DNA of 64,000 bases from Streptomyces sp. NBC_00691. Its GTDB lineage: Bacteria; Actinomycetota; Actinomycetes; Streptomycetales; Streptomycetaceae. The position numbers and the translations under genes are program-made. Below the pieces are notes generated by a model. That model did not search any database and was not told the origin of the DNA. It saw only the letters and a program-made list of their open reading frames with translations. This document shows, piece by piece, positions 7,234-15,283 of this stretch. Each line of letters opens with the position of its first letter. The first letter of the stretch is position 1. The stretch lies in contig NZ_CP109007.1 of the NCBI RefSeq assembly GCF_036226665.1, positions 2,582,501 through 2,646,500 of the forward strand, given 5' to 3'.

Positions 7234-7989
7234 TCAGCGGTTGATCGGGATCTCGTAAACGATCTCGCAGAGTGCAGCGGGGACGACGATGTCTGCCGTC
7301 TCCACGGGCCGGCCCTGGTCGCTGTAGTACGTCCGCCGGATGTGCGTGACGAGTGCGGCCTTCTGGATGCCGAGCAGTGAGGCCTCCTCGGCGGTGGCCT
7401 GCCGCGGCTCCGGCTGCTCGACGGCATGGCTGACCGTGACGCCGATCTCGGCCATACGGTTCACAACGCCAGCCCCGGCGTGGGGTCCGCCCTCGGGAAG
7501 GACGACGAGGGTCCCGCCTGTGAGGTCGTACGGCTCCCAACTCGTCGACAACTGCACGGGCCGCCCGTCGGCAAGGAACTCGTACACGGTCTGGACGCAC
7601 AGCTCGCCCTCACCGATCCCGAGCCGCGCCGCAATCTCCGCCGGCGCTGGCACCTTCGCATCGGTCCGGCTCTCCCAGCCACCGTTCCGCCCCACGGCCT
7701 TCATATCGGCCTGGAACGGCGACCTGTCAGGCTGCTCACGCGCCGCGGACCGAACCATCCGCACCCGCTGTCGAGGCTCAGCCACATAGGTCCCGGACCC
7801 GGCCCGCCCCTCCAACACACCCTGGGAGATCAACAGCTCCTGGGCCCGGCGAACGACGTTCTCGCCCACCCCGCACTCCTGGCCAATCTGGGCCCGAGAG
7901 GGCAGCCGGTCACCAGGGGTCCACTCGTGCTCCGCGATCCGCCGCCGCAGTTCGTCGGCGATGCGGAGGTATGGCGGCTGCTCAGGCAT
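7234..7989 (-). CDS. GntR-family regulator (HutC/UTRA type) of the AICE left module
   Basis: 251-residue regulator. The N-terminal winged HTH (YLRIADELRRRIAEHEWTPGDRLPSRAQIG...ENVVRRAQELLISQGVLEGRAGSGTYV, residues 6-70) is joined to a UTRA ligand-binding domain (ELCVQTVYEFLADGRPVQLSTSWEPYDL...ALVTHIRRTYYSDQGRPVETADIVVPA). The ATG at 7989 has no Shine-Dalgarno and follows the operator/promoter closely, suggesting a short-leader or leaderless mRNA. It diverges from the six-gene operon at 8068, and two near-identical palindromes between them are its probable operators. Most likely a repressor of that module and of itself. Confidence 0.87.
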   Translation of the reverse strand: MPEQPPYLRIADELRRRIAEHEWTPGDRLPSRAQIGQECGVGENVVRRAQELLISQGVLEGRAGSGTYVAEPRQRVRMVRSAAREQPDRSPFQADMKAVGRNGGWESRTDAKVPAPAEIAARLGIGEGELCVQTVYEFLADGRPVQLSTSWEPYDLTGGTLVVLPEGGPHAGAGVVNRMAEIGVTVSHAVEQPEPRQATAEEASLLGIQKAALVTHIRRTYYSDQGRPVETADIVVPAALCEIVYEIPINR

Positions 7990-7995
7990 ATGGAA

Positions 7996-8031
7996 AATCT
8001 AGTCCACTAGCTCTAATCTAGTTAACTAGCT
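7996..8031. promoter_or_regulatory. Double palindromic operator of the 7234-7989 GntR regulator
   Basis: Two 17-bp direct copies of AATCTAGTNNACTAGCT (7996-8012 and 8015-8031), differing only in the central two bases. Each contains a CTAGT...ACTAG dyad, and centres are exactly 19 bp apart, about two helical turns. This is a strong arrangement for cooperative binding of two dimers in the divergent promoter. Confidence 0.75.
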
Positions 8032-8067
8032 TCACTTAAAGTGATCGCCGGTGACGGAGGCTGCCCT

Positions 8068-8346
8068 GTGCCTGCTCCAGAAGTAAGCGCGGAGGCCCTC
8101 GCCGCCCGGCTGTCCGCCATCGGACTCACCACACGCGTGCTCGACCACACCAGACACACGTCAATCGAAGCGGAGGTACCGGAAACCCTCCCCGCCGAGA
8201 CATGGCGGGAGGTCCTGGAAGTCGTGGCACAGGCAGACCGCTTCGGTCTCCTCGCCACCAGCCTGGGCGGCCGCACCCTCTGGGCCGCCATAAACAAAGC
8301 AGTCCCCGCGACGGGCGATGTCCAGGGACCTGGCCATCAGCAATAG
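8068..8346 (+). CDS. Small AICE protein, function unknown
   Basis: 92 residues from the GTG at 8068, chosen over the in-frame GTG at 8041 because GGAGG lies seven bases before it, whereas 8041 falls next to the operator without a Shine-Dalgarno. The sequence is a soluble alpha/beta protein (EALAARLSAIGLTTRVL...TWREVLEVVAQADRFGLLATS) of a kind common at the head of small operons in Streptomyces integrative elements. First gene of the 8068-10061 operon. Confidence 0.65.
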   Translation: MPAPEVSAEALAARLSAIGLTTRVLDHTRHTSIEAEVPETLPAETWREVLEVVAQADRFGLLATSLGGRTLWAAINKAVPATGDVQGPGHQQ

Positions 8347-8358
8347 GAGCTGATCAGC

Positions 8359-8658
8359 GTGTTCAACCGTATCCGTCACGCCATCAGGCGCACTAGGGAG
8401 CAGCGCGCCCCAAGGGCTCTACACCACAAGGTCTTAACGCCAACGCGCCCGACGCTCATCCACCCCAAGCCGTCCGACGAGCTGACGCTGTTCCTCCGGC
8501 AGCTCGGAGACCACACGAACTTCCTCCTGGGCGAAGAGACGGCCCTCGTCCGCCCGTACGTTCTGGTCGGCAAGCAGTGCACCCGGCAGAGCTCGGGGCC
8601 GATCCCGTACCACCTCCTCGCCCACGCCTGCTTCGTGCCGGCGGAGGTCCACGGATGA
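8359..8658 (+). CDS. Small basic AICE protein, function unknown
   Basis: 99 residues from a GTG with AGGAG nine bases upstream. The N-terminus is strongly basic (MFNRIRHAIRRTREQRAPRA) and the middle carries the phrase LGEETALVRPYVL, which recurs in small Streptomyces proteins of mobile elements. No known domain. The stop codon overlaps the next ATG (ATGA), indicating translational coupling. Confidence 0.6.
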   Translation: MFNRIRHAIRRTREQRAPRALHHKVLTPTRPTLIHPKPSDELTLFLRQLGDHTNFLLGEETALVRPYVLVGKQCTRQSSGPIPYHLLAHACFVPAEVHG

Positions 8659-8834
8659 GCCGCGTCCCCCCGGCGGCGACCACGCCCTACCGGTCCAGCG
8701 CATGCCAGATCGGCATCCATCACCAGTGCGCGCACTCCTCCCCAACAACGGCGCCAATCGACATCCCGGTCATCTATGAGACGTGCGCCTGCTCCTGCCA
8801 CTCCGCGACAACGTCACCCGAGGCGGCCTCGTGA
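8655..8834 (+). CDS. Small Cys/His-rich AICE protein
   Basis: 59 residues, coupled by ATGA overlap to the preceding gene and by GTGA to the next. The pattern C-x-I-G-I-H-H-x-C-A-H...Y-E-T-C-A-C-S-C-H provides up to seven Cys/His ligands and suggests a small zinc-binding fold. Function unknown. Confidence 0.58.
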   Translation: MSRVPPAATTPYRSSACQIGIHHQCAHSSPTTAPIDIPVIYETCACSCHSATTSPEAAS

Positions 8835-9055
8835 ACGGCATTCCCTCCCGCGGTGCTCTCGCGTCCCCAGTTGAGATCACCGCGACGACCGTACAGCGCG
8901 GCGACGTGATCCAGATCGGCGGCCAGCCATGCCGAGTGGCTGACGTTCGCCAACTGCCCGGCGGCGCCAAGCGCCTCCTCTTCGAAACGGGCGAACTCCT
9001 GACGATGCACACCCGTACGCGCCTCATCGCCGTACGAGTGCTCAGAAGGTGGTGA
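8831..9055 (+). CDS. Conserved AICE beta-barrel protein
   Basis: 74 residues from a GTG overlapping the previous stop. The core ITATTVQRGDVIQIGGQPCRV and the later KRLLFETGELLTMH are conserved in small proteins of Streptomyces integrative elements and look like a small SH3-like or KOW-like barrel. Function unknown. GTGA coupling to the following GntR gene. Confidence 0.6.
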   Translation: MNGIPSRGALASPVEITATTVQRGDVIQIGGQPCRVADVRQLPGGAKRLLFETGELLTMHTRTRLIAVRVLRRW

Positions 9056-9735
9056 TCACCCTCATGCCGTCCCTCCGCCACACCATCGCCGCCGACCTCC
9101 GGGCTCAAATCACCACCGGCCGACTGAAGGCTGGCGCCCGCCTCCCCTCGGAGCCCCGGCTCGCCGCGGACTACAAGGTCAGCACCCCGACCCTGCGCAA
9201 CGCCCTCGCGCTCCTCCAGGCCGAGGGCCTGATCGAGAAGATCCATGGCAAGGGCAACTTCGTCCGCCGCCCTCTTCACAGACTCACGTACACGGAAGGC
9301 CGCCTCACCCCGGACACAGACCTCCACCTCACGATCCGCACCACCAACCTCCGAGCACGCGGAGACCTCATCCCCCTGCTCAAGGTCCCCTCGCGCACCC
9401 CACTGACGGAGTTCCTCTGCCTCACCCACCAGGGAGAGAGACCGCACAGCCTGGCCCGCATCTACGTCCCGCGCGACCTGGAGCCGGCCGAACTGCCGTG
9501 GCCTCGCCCCGAACGGGCGGAGACCCGAGAAGTGGTCACCGCCCGACTCCCCACCCCAGAAGAGGCCTCCACCCTCCGGCTCAGCACCTCTCTGGCCGTG
9601 CTCGCGGTCACGCGAGTGTCTGTCGACATCACAGGCCGCGTGATCGAGGCGGCTCGCCTGATCCTCCCCGGCGACCGCGCCGAAGCGCTCTTCACCACTC
9701 ACCACACGATCGAAGAGATGAGGGCGGAAGGATGA
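9052..9735 (+). CDS. GntR-family regulator within the small-gene operon
   Basis: 227 residues counted from the GTG at 9052, which overlaps the previous stop; the ATG at 9064 (MPSLRHTIAADLRAQI) is an equally good start. Winged HTH at residues 6-70 (IAADLRAQITTGRLKAGARLPSEPRLAADYKVSTPTLRNALALLQAEGLIEKIHGKGNFV), followed by a UTRA-like domain (PLTEFLCLTHQGERPHSLARIYVP). It is one of three GntR proteins in the element. Being inside the operon controlled by the 7996-8031 operators, it may feed back on that promoter or act elsewhere on the element. Confidence 0.82.
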   Translation: MITLMPSLRHTIAADLRAQITTGRLKAGARLPSEPRLAADYKVSTPTLRNALALLQAEGLIEKIHGKGNFVRRPLHRLTYTEGRLTPDTDLHLTIRTTNLRARGDLIPLLKVPSRTPLTEFLCLTHQGERPHSLARIYVPRDLEPAELPWPRPERAETREVVTARLPTPEEASTLRLSTSLAVLAVTRVSVDITGRVIEAARLILPGDRAEALFTTHHTIEEMRAEG

Positions 9736-10061
9736 AAGCCCACAGCGAGCTCCGCCTCCTCCCCTGGTCGGGCCCTGATGGAAAGCCCTGCTACCTGAGC
9801 ACCGACAACGACAACAGCTACCTGTCACGCCTAGCCGACCGTACCGAGGAAGTCCAACTCGGCCTTGCAGCCGACCTGGTGACACACGCACAAGAGGCCC
9901 TCAGCTACGAGGGGACTCAGACAGAAGAACTTCGATGCGTGTCTGCGGACCTGATGGATGCTCTCAGGGACGTGCTTCGCGTAGCAGCAAGCCGCGGCCG
10001 GCGGCTGCCAGCACTGCACCTCACGGTCCGCGAGGGAGATGACGCGCTACCGGGGCTATAG
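9732..10061 (+). CDS. Conserved AICE protein, function unknown
   Basis: 109 residues, ATGA-coupled to the GntR gene. The sequence (LRLLPWSGPDGKPCYLSTDNDNSYLSRLADRTEEVQLG...DLVTHAQEAL) is typical of a small helical protein that repeatedly accompanies GntR regulators in Streptomyces AICEs. No catalytic motif. Last gene of the operon before the terminator at 10100. Confidence 0.62.
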   Translation: MKAHSELRLLPWSGPDGKPCYLSTDNDNSYLSRLADRTEEVQLGLAADLVTHAQEALSYEGTQTEELRCVSADLMDALRDVLRVAASRGRRLPALHLTVREGDDALPGL

Positions 10062-10099
10062 GTGTGGCCTTCGGCTAGCCTGATGCACGTCGAACGACG

Positions 10100-10130
10100 G
10101 AGCAGCCTCGGATCACATCCGGGGCTGCTC
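10100..10130 (+). terminator. Terminator of the small-gene operon
   Basis: 14-bp stem with one G-U pair (GAGCAGCCTCGGAT 10100-10113 against 10117-10130) and a 3-nt loop, followed by TGCTTGG; 38 bp past the last stop codon. Confidence 0.75.
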
Positions 10131-10418
10131 TGCTTGGTCAGTACCGTGACCTCGGTAGGTCACGCCCCCTCGTGTTCGGGCGAAGAAGCCTCCGTCACCG
10201 TTGGCCGGTGCCATCAGCTGGTGCTGCGGCACCAACTGCCTGCGTCATCCATGCCTCCAACGAGTGCAGGTCCGCGCCCTCCGACGACTCCCAGCCGTCG
10301 ACGGTGTTGCGGTTCGGCCGCCGCCGGGAGCGGAACCCGTCAGAACTCGCATCTGCTGGACGGACTGCCCGCCATCACGGCATCATTTCCAAGTCAGCCA
10401 CAGAGGGGAAAGAGCATT
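10131..10418. other. Intergenic stretch marking the left edge of the foreign cassette
   Basis: No convincing gene. It holds a 7-bp dyad (GTGACCT-CGGT-AGGTCAC, 10146-10163) that could be a second hairpin or an operator for the cassette promoter. Base composition shifts from AICE-like to clearly lower GC at about 10400, just before the hydrolase start. Confidence 0.4.
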
Positions 10419-11252
10419 ATGGGCGCGGAAATCTTGGGTATTCATGGCATCGGCCAGCAGAGGCAGAGCCCGAAGGCCTTGCAAGAGAGCTGGAAAGTCG
10501 CAGCCCGACAAGGAATCATCGCGTCAAACGGAAGCGCTCGGCTCCGGAGCATGGAAGTCGCCTATTATGCGATGCTTTTCCGAAAGGGTAATGGACGACT
10601 AGGGCATCAAGAAGACGCGATCGATGTCGACACACCACTCTCGGTCGGCGAGCAAAGATTCCTCGATGAAATCCTTGAGGATAATCTAATTTCCGACACG
10701 GACGTTCGGAACGTTCAAGCTCAAACGCTGGGTCTAATTGCGGTTCCGAGTAGCGTTGCACGCTTCCTGGTGGCGACTGATCGAAAGTTTGGGCGCGGCG
10801 CAGGGAAGCGTCTCCTATATTTCCTTCGGCAGGTCTACCGGTACCTCACGGATGAAGATCTTTCGAGTGCCATTCGACAGAAAGTCGCGGAGTCCGCCTC
10901 TACTGTCACGAACGTAATCTTGGGCCACTCCTTGGGTAGCGTAGTGCTATACGACATGCTCCTTCGAGGAGACTTTGCCGTGAAAGGGGGCGACTCGAAA
11001 GGGCTAACTATCGTTACTTTTGGATCTCCACTGGCCTGGCCAACTGTTAGGCGAATGCTTGGACATGGTTCACATATCCAGGACGTCGGTTGCGACTGGA
11101 GAAATGTTTTCGACCCTAAGGATGCCATCACTGGGGGGATGGCATTGAATGGACCTCGCACGGTGAATATTAGCGTCACGAATGGGCTGCGCGACCCTCA
11201 TGCTGCCGTGAACTATTTGCGACAATCGTCTATCGGGGACCTACTTCTCTGA
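10419..11252 (+). CDS. Alpha/beta hydrolase of the caspase-NTPase cassette
   Basis: 277-residue alpha/beta-hydrolase-fold protein, probably a lipase or esterase acting in the cytoplasm (no signal peptide). It has an oxyanion-type N-terminus GIHGIG (residues 7-12) and the nucleophile elbow GHSLGS with Ser171. Asp232 or Asp235 in FDPKDAI and His261 in DPHAAVNYL complete a plausible catalytic triad at the expected spacing. The ATG at 10419 follows GAGGGGA ten bases upstream; upstream in-frame sequence is non-coding in character. Codon use has many A/T-ending codons, unlike neighbouring AICE genes, but like the next gene, which starts only 20 bp downstream. The two probably form one operon. The substrate is unknown; a membrane-lipid or nucleotide-linked effector role is inferred from context only. 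Confidence 0.78.
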   Translation: MGAEILGIHGIGQQRQSPKALQESWKVAARQGIIASNGSARLRSMEVAYYAMLFRKGNGRLGHQEDAIDVDTPLSVGEQRFLDEILEDNLISDTDVRNVQAQTLGLIAVPSSVARFLVATDRKFGRGAGKRLLYFLRQVYRYLTDEDLSSAIRQKVAESASTVTNVILGHSLGSVVLYDMLLRGDFAVKGGDSKGLTIVTFGSPLAWPTVRRMLGHGSHIQDVGCDWRNVFDPKDAITGGMALNGPRTVNISVTNGLRDPHAAVNYLRQSSIGDLLL

Positions 11253-11272
11253 TCTGACACAGGAGAAATCGT

Positions 11273-14200
11273 GTGAGCTCGAATCGTCGGAGACTCGTGA
11301 CGATTGCGGTGACTGAGTACGACTACGAGAGCGAGGAGTTTGGAGAGTCCATCCGGAAACAGGTCTCTTCTGTGCAGAACTGGTTCGCCCATGATGCAAT
11401 ATCACACGAGGAAAGGTTCATTCCTACTGCACCAGAAGCACTCGAGACCGTTCGCGACGTCACAGACTTCGCACACCAAGAGAAGCTATTCGAGTCCGAA
11501 CAAGAGGATATTCTGGTTGTTTATATAACCGGACACGGTGTGCGATCAAACGCGAACCGTCACTTCCTCCTGCTACCTCAGTCCGACGACTCCAAGCTCA
11601 TGTCAACGGCATTCCCCACCGCTGATCTAGTGGGGGCCATTCTGGACTCTGAAGCACAGCATGTACTCGTTCTTGTCGATTCATGCTATGCAGGCTCATT
11701 GGACGCTGAACTGGCGAGTCGACTCCAAGATCTTTCGTCTGATCGTTTCGGAATGGACACCTTGGTTGTTGTCACCAGTGGGGACTTCACTGAACAACCA
11801 CGGGTTGGTGAGTTCACTGAGGTACTCGACCTTGCTGTCCAGAAAATTTGTGATGAAACTAAAGGTTTCGCGGGATCCACTATCTCGTACCAAGATTGGG
11901 AGGCCGTGCTACGCGAGGTTGCCATGGAGAGGCGCGACCTAATTCCGGTACGGTGGGTGTGGCCTCGCAGCCGCAATGATGATCCCAGCCCATGTCTGCC
12001 TAACCCAAGGTACTGGATCAAAGACAAATCACAATTTGATGCGCCTGAGGCCGAATCGATTACCTCTACTGGCCCTCCCACTCCGTCCAACTACTGGATA
12101 ACGCGAGCTTCAGGAACGTCATCAGAGAGCGATCTGGCCTGGCATTTCACAGGTCGACACAAGATCGTTGGGGAAATCCAGGAGTTTCTCAGTTCGGGAG
12201 AAGGTGTATGCCTTATAACCGGAGAAGCCGGGTCGGGCAAGTCGGCAATTATCGGACACCTGGTAGTGCACGGAAATGCTCGGATCAGGAAGGACGTGCC
12301 CCAAGACGTTCTGAATAGCCTGGAAGTGGACTCTTCTCCCTGTGTAGATATCGCAGTGCTAGCGAGAAACAAGCCCACTGCTTCCATTGAGGAAGAGATT
12401 CGAACCGAACTACTGCGTATCAGCGGCCTAGGGACGGCGAATAACACCTCGTTGGGTGAGGAAATTGAGTCCGCCAGATCCACCCTTGGCCGGCCTGTGG
12501 TTATCGCTATCGATGGTGTCGATGAGGCCACTGATCCCGAGTCTCTAATAGGTGACCTATTGCACCCGATTGTTCGTGATGCGAGTCGACCCAGGACTGA
12601 AGTTAGAGTGCTTCTCGGTGTGCGCAGCCCAAGGAACGCGACGCCCGCTGGAGAGGCGACGAGAAGAGATCTCTTGATCGACGAGATAGTGAGGGTAATA
12701 AATACCCAACTCCAAGATACGGAAACGAGTGTGCCGCCCGACGGTTCTGCCCCGTCATCTGAGATAGAAATCACCCCCATTATCGTCCTGAGGACCGACG
12801 AAGATGGGAGCCACACGGAAATTGCAGACTACGCCCATTCTTTGCTGATCGACAGAAACCATCCAGAATCCCCATATCGGATGGCACCTGCTGCAGCACT
12901 TAAGGTCGCCGAGGCAATTTCTCGCCGAACGGCGCCATCATTTCTCAATGCTCGCCTTGCCGCAGACAGGGCACGCAGTCGATCGACCGTGCAAGATGTA
13001 GAAGATCCTGAGTGGATTAAATCACTGCAGGACGGTACTGTTGCGCTTCTCCATTCGGATGTTGAAGAGGTGGCAGAGAATTCCGGAATCGAGCCAGGTG
13101 ATTTGCTTGCGGCTCTGCAGGCCACGGCATATTCATTCGGCCCTGGATTGCCCTGGGCAGACGTATGGCCTGCAGTTTTCAACGCCATCCGTGAAAACGT
13201 GACGCTAGAAGCAGACGAAGCAATCAAGGAAATTCAATCCAGTCGCCTAAATGGCTATCTCGCCACAGATATTTCAGACAATAGGGTTGTCTATCGTCCT
13301 AGCCATGAGCGCATCGCGGAGAATCTTAGAAGCCTCATGGTCGGCGAGAATCGAGTGGTCAGAGAATCCGATCTGCAAGTCCACGAGACGTCTATTCATG
13401 CGAAGATCACTGCCGCACTGTCAAGTATTACGAGATCCACTCTCCCATATCCCCCTCACCCGTACATCAGGCGCTATCTGGTGCAGCATGCCGCTTCGGG
13501 TGGGGTTCTGGACGATCGTCACGTACCTCTCGCGTTTCTCGAATGGGAGACAAGTCGAAGGGTCGGGAGTCTATTGAATTTCCCTATTGAGGGAAATGCA
13601 AACTTGCGTGCATGGGCTCGGATTGAGCGTCATTTGAATGGCGTGGAACTAGCCTCGCAGCGAGCCAGTCACGCATTCCACTTGACCGCATTGGGGGGGA
13701 CCCCACCCCCTCTGGCGGGATGGCTTCACCCGCAATGGTCCCAGTGGGAAGTCGAGAGCGTAAGCGCCGGGACTGGCAGTACTCGAGGGCGATATGCATC
13801 TTCATTTGACAGCTTCGCATTTGTGGCAGCAGGAAATGAAGTTGAGGTACGGTCCTTGAGTACCGGCAAGGTTGCAGGTTCCGTGCCCGCTGGGCGTGTC
13901 ACAGAGATGTGCGTAACCGGTCGATCTGGGTGCCCTGTCATCGCTACCTCTTCTGCCGGCTATCTGGGCAGTCCGCATAGGAGTATCCGATTTTGGGATC
14001 CTTTCAGTAAGCAAGAATTGGGGCGGATTGGGGTGGGTCGAGTCCGTCAACTGGCGGGCTTGGTGGGTGAGTCTCCCGCGGTCGTAGGCATTAGCCGCGA
14101 CTGTGGCGAAGAGGTTGTGGCCTGGGATGTTTTGACCCGAGAAGTGCTATTTCAGATTAATGGCATCAGGGCTGGCTCATATTGCATTATGGACGGCTCA

Positions 14201-14713
14201 AAAAGTCCTTCAGATGTTCAAATTCTCGTTGCGGACACACCGCATAAGAATTCGATGATGCATGCCTGGAGCGCGCGGACGGGTGCGATTGAAGGTTCAT
14301 TCCGTGTCGGCCCTGTGGGAACGATGATGCCTGTGAGGAATAGTGACGGGCGGTCTCTGGTTGCGACGGAAGCGAGTCCATACGGGAAAAGCGGCATTAA
14401 TATCTGGGATATTGAATCTGGCATCCAGATTCGCTCGATTGACGTTGGGCCTGTGCGTTCAATGTGCACAGTCCCTTCAGGGCACGGTCGCGAGTTTCTT
14501 GTGACTGTCGGCTGGGATCACGTTGTGCACCTAATCGACCTATGGTCTGGTCAGGAACTTGAAGAGGTAGTTGCGCGTGCTCCAGTAGTGGCGGTTGCGC
14601 CAGTGCAGGCTGGGGAGAACGCTTCTCCAGCGGTCCTCCTCTCAGGCCCTGCCGGCTCTGCTCTTATTTCTATGGGGCGCGCAGGCGTCAGTGCGGGAAA
14701 GGGAATGGGCTAG
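11273..14713 (+). CDS. Caspase-like protease / P-loop (STAND-type) NTPase / beta-propeller protein
   Basis: 1146-residue multidomain protein. Residues 5-235 form a caspase/metacaspase-like domain with catalytic His88 in YITGHG and Cys138 in VLVDSCYAG. Residues about 285-480 are a P-loop NTPase with Walker A GEAGSGKS (317-324) and Walker B VVIAIDGVDEA (409-419). Residues 480-800 are helical and may be the arm of a STAND switch. Residues 830-1130 contain about five degenerate WD40-like blades (SIRFWDP, VVAWDVLTREV, MHAWSARTGAI, INIWDIESGI, HLIDLWSGQEL). This effector-NTPase-sensor order is that of bacterial STAND conflict proteins, where the propeller senses an invader and the protease is released. 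The GTG at 11273 has AGGAG seven bases upstream. The gene is lower in GC than the rest of the AICE. Domain calls are firm; the defence role is inference. Confidence 0.85.
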   Translation: MSSNRRRLVTIAVTEYDYESEEFGESIRKQVSSVQNWFAHDAISHEERFIPTAPEALETVRDVTDFAHQEKLFESEQEDILVVYITGHGVRSNANRHFLLLPQSDDSKLMSTAFPTADLVGAILDSEAQHVLVLVDSCYAGSLDAELASRLQDLSSDRFGMDTLVVVTSGDFTEQPRVGEFTEVLDLAVQKICDETKGFAGSTISYQDWEAVLREVAMERRDLIPVRWVWPRSRNDDPSPCLPNPRYWIKDKSQFDAPEAESITSTGPPTPSNYWITRASGTSSESDLAWHFTGRHKIVGEIQEFLSSGEGVCLITGEAGSGKSAIIGHLVVHGNARIRKDVPQDVLNSLEVDSSPCVDIAVLARNKPTASIEEEIRTELLRISGLGTANNTSLGEEIESARSTLGRPVVIAIDGVDEATDPESLIGDLLHPIVRDASRPRTEVRVLLGVRSPRNATPAGEATRRDLLIDEIVRVINTQLQDTETSVPPDGSAPSSEIEITPIIVLRTDEDGSHTEIADYAHSLLIDRNHPESPYRMAPAAALKVAEAISRRTAPSFLNARLAADRARSRSTVQDVEDPEWIKSLQDGTVALLHSDVEEVAENSGIEPGDLLAALQATAYSFGPGLPWADVWPAVFNAIRENVTLEADEAIKEIQSSRLNGYLATDISDNRVVYRPSHERIAENLRSLMVGENRVVRESDLQVHETSIHAKITAALSSITRSTLPYPPHPYIRRYLVQHAASGGVLDDRHVPLAFLEWETSRRVGSLLNFPIEGNANLRAWARIERHLNGVELASQRASHAFHLTALGGTPPPLAGWLHPQWSQWEVESVSAGTGSTRGRYASSFDSFAFVAAGNEVEVRSLSTGKVAGSVPAGRVTEMCVTGRSGCPVIATSSAGYLGSPHRSIRFWDPFSKQELGRIGVGRVRQLAGLVGESPAVVGISRDCGEEVVAWDVLTREVLFQINGIRAGSYCIMDGSKSPSDVQILVADTPHKNSMMHAWSARTGAIEGSFRVGPVGTMMPVRNSDGRSLVATEASPYGKSGINIWDIESGIQIRSIDVGPVRSMCTVPSGHGREFLVTVGWDHVVHLIDLWSGQELEEVVARAPVVAVAPVQAGENASPAVLLSGPAGSALISMGRAGVSAGKGMG

Positions 14714-14825
14714 GTACTGCGAGTTCTCGCGAATGCGAGATGGGAAAGTGTCAGTGCTGCTGTTTTCAACCAAAGTGGTGGCACACATCGTGCAGGCCAG
14801 ACTCGCGCCGCCGTGGTTCGCCTGT

Positions 14826-15032
14826 GGTGTGGCGGTAGCCAGGACCCGCACACATGCCTCATCGCAGCTCGCATCCCGTCTGCCGTCGACCCACACACCG
14901 TGGAGCAGGCGCGGTGCCGGGCGTCCAGGTGGAGCGCGCCACTGTACGAACGACCTGGACGCCCGGTGCCGTGTCTGCTCGGCTCTGCCTGGGTCGACGG
15001 CAGACGGGATGGGAGCCCACCACCGCCACACC
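14826..15032. repeat. Large imperfect inverted repeat after the caspase gene
   Basis: Two 59-nt arms (14872-14930 and 14953-15011) pair around a 22-nt loop. The outer 22 bp (14872-14893 with 14990-15011) are perfect, the inner 14 bp (ending CGTCCAGGT) are perfect, with mismatches between. A further 11-bp arm (14826-14836 with 15022-15032) extends it. The 570-bp gap 14714-15283 otherwise has no supported gene: short open frames on both strands only reflect the mirrored sequence. It could be a terminator, a structured RNA, a single-strand replication origin or a transposon remnant. Confidence 0.8.
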
Positions 15033-15283
15033 CCACCGGCCGGCACCCGCGCACGGACCTCCTCCATCCCGGAGCCTGAGCGCCCCCGCCGGAGGCATCG
15101 TCTTGAGCCGCACTCGCGTACTGCCTCGGCCACCTCGTGGGTTCGTCACCCATCAACCTGAGCCGTCAGGCGTGCGGACGGCGGCCGGGCTGGAGCGGGG
15201 CGCAGACAGGAGCGCAGGCCCGGACGGCGGGCCGCGCGCGCCGCGCCGTGCGCGGCGGGTGCCTTGATGAAGTAGAGAAAGTC

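Noticed and set aside
14872..15011. Retron or insertion-sequence end
   Set aside because: No reverse transcriptase or transposase gene nearby and no target-site duplication seen.
14595..15161. Short ORFs on both strands in the inverted repeat
   Set aside because: They mirror each other because of the inverted repeat and have no family resemblance or supported ribosome binding site.
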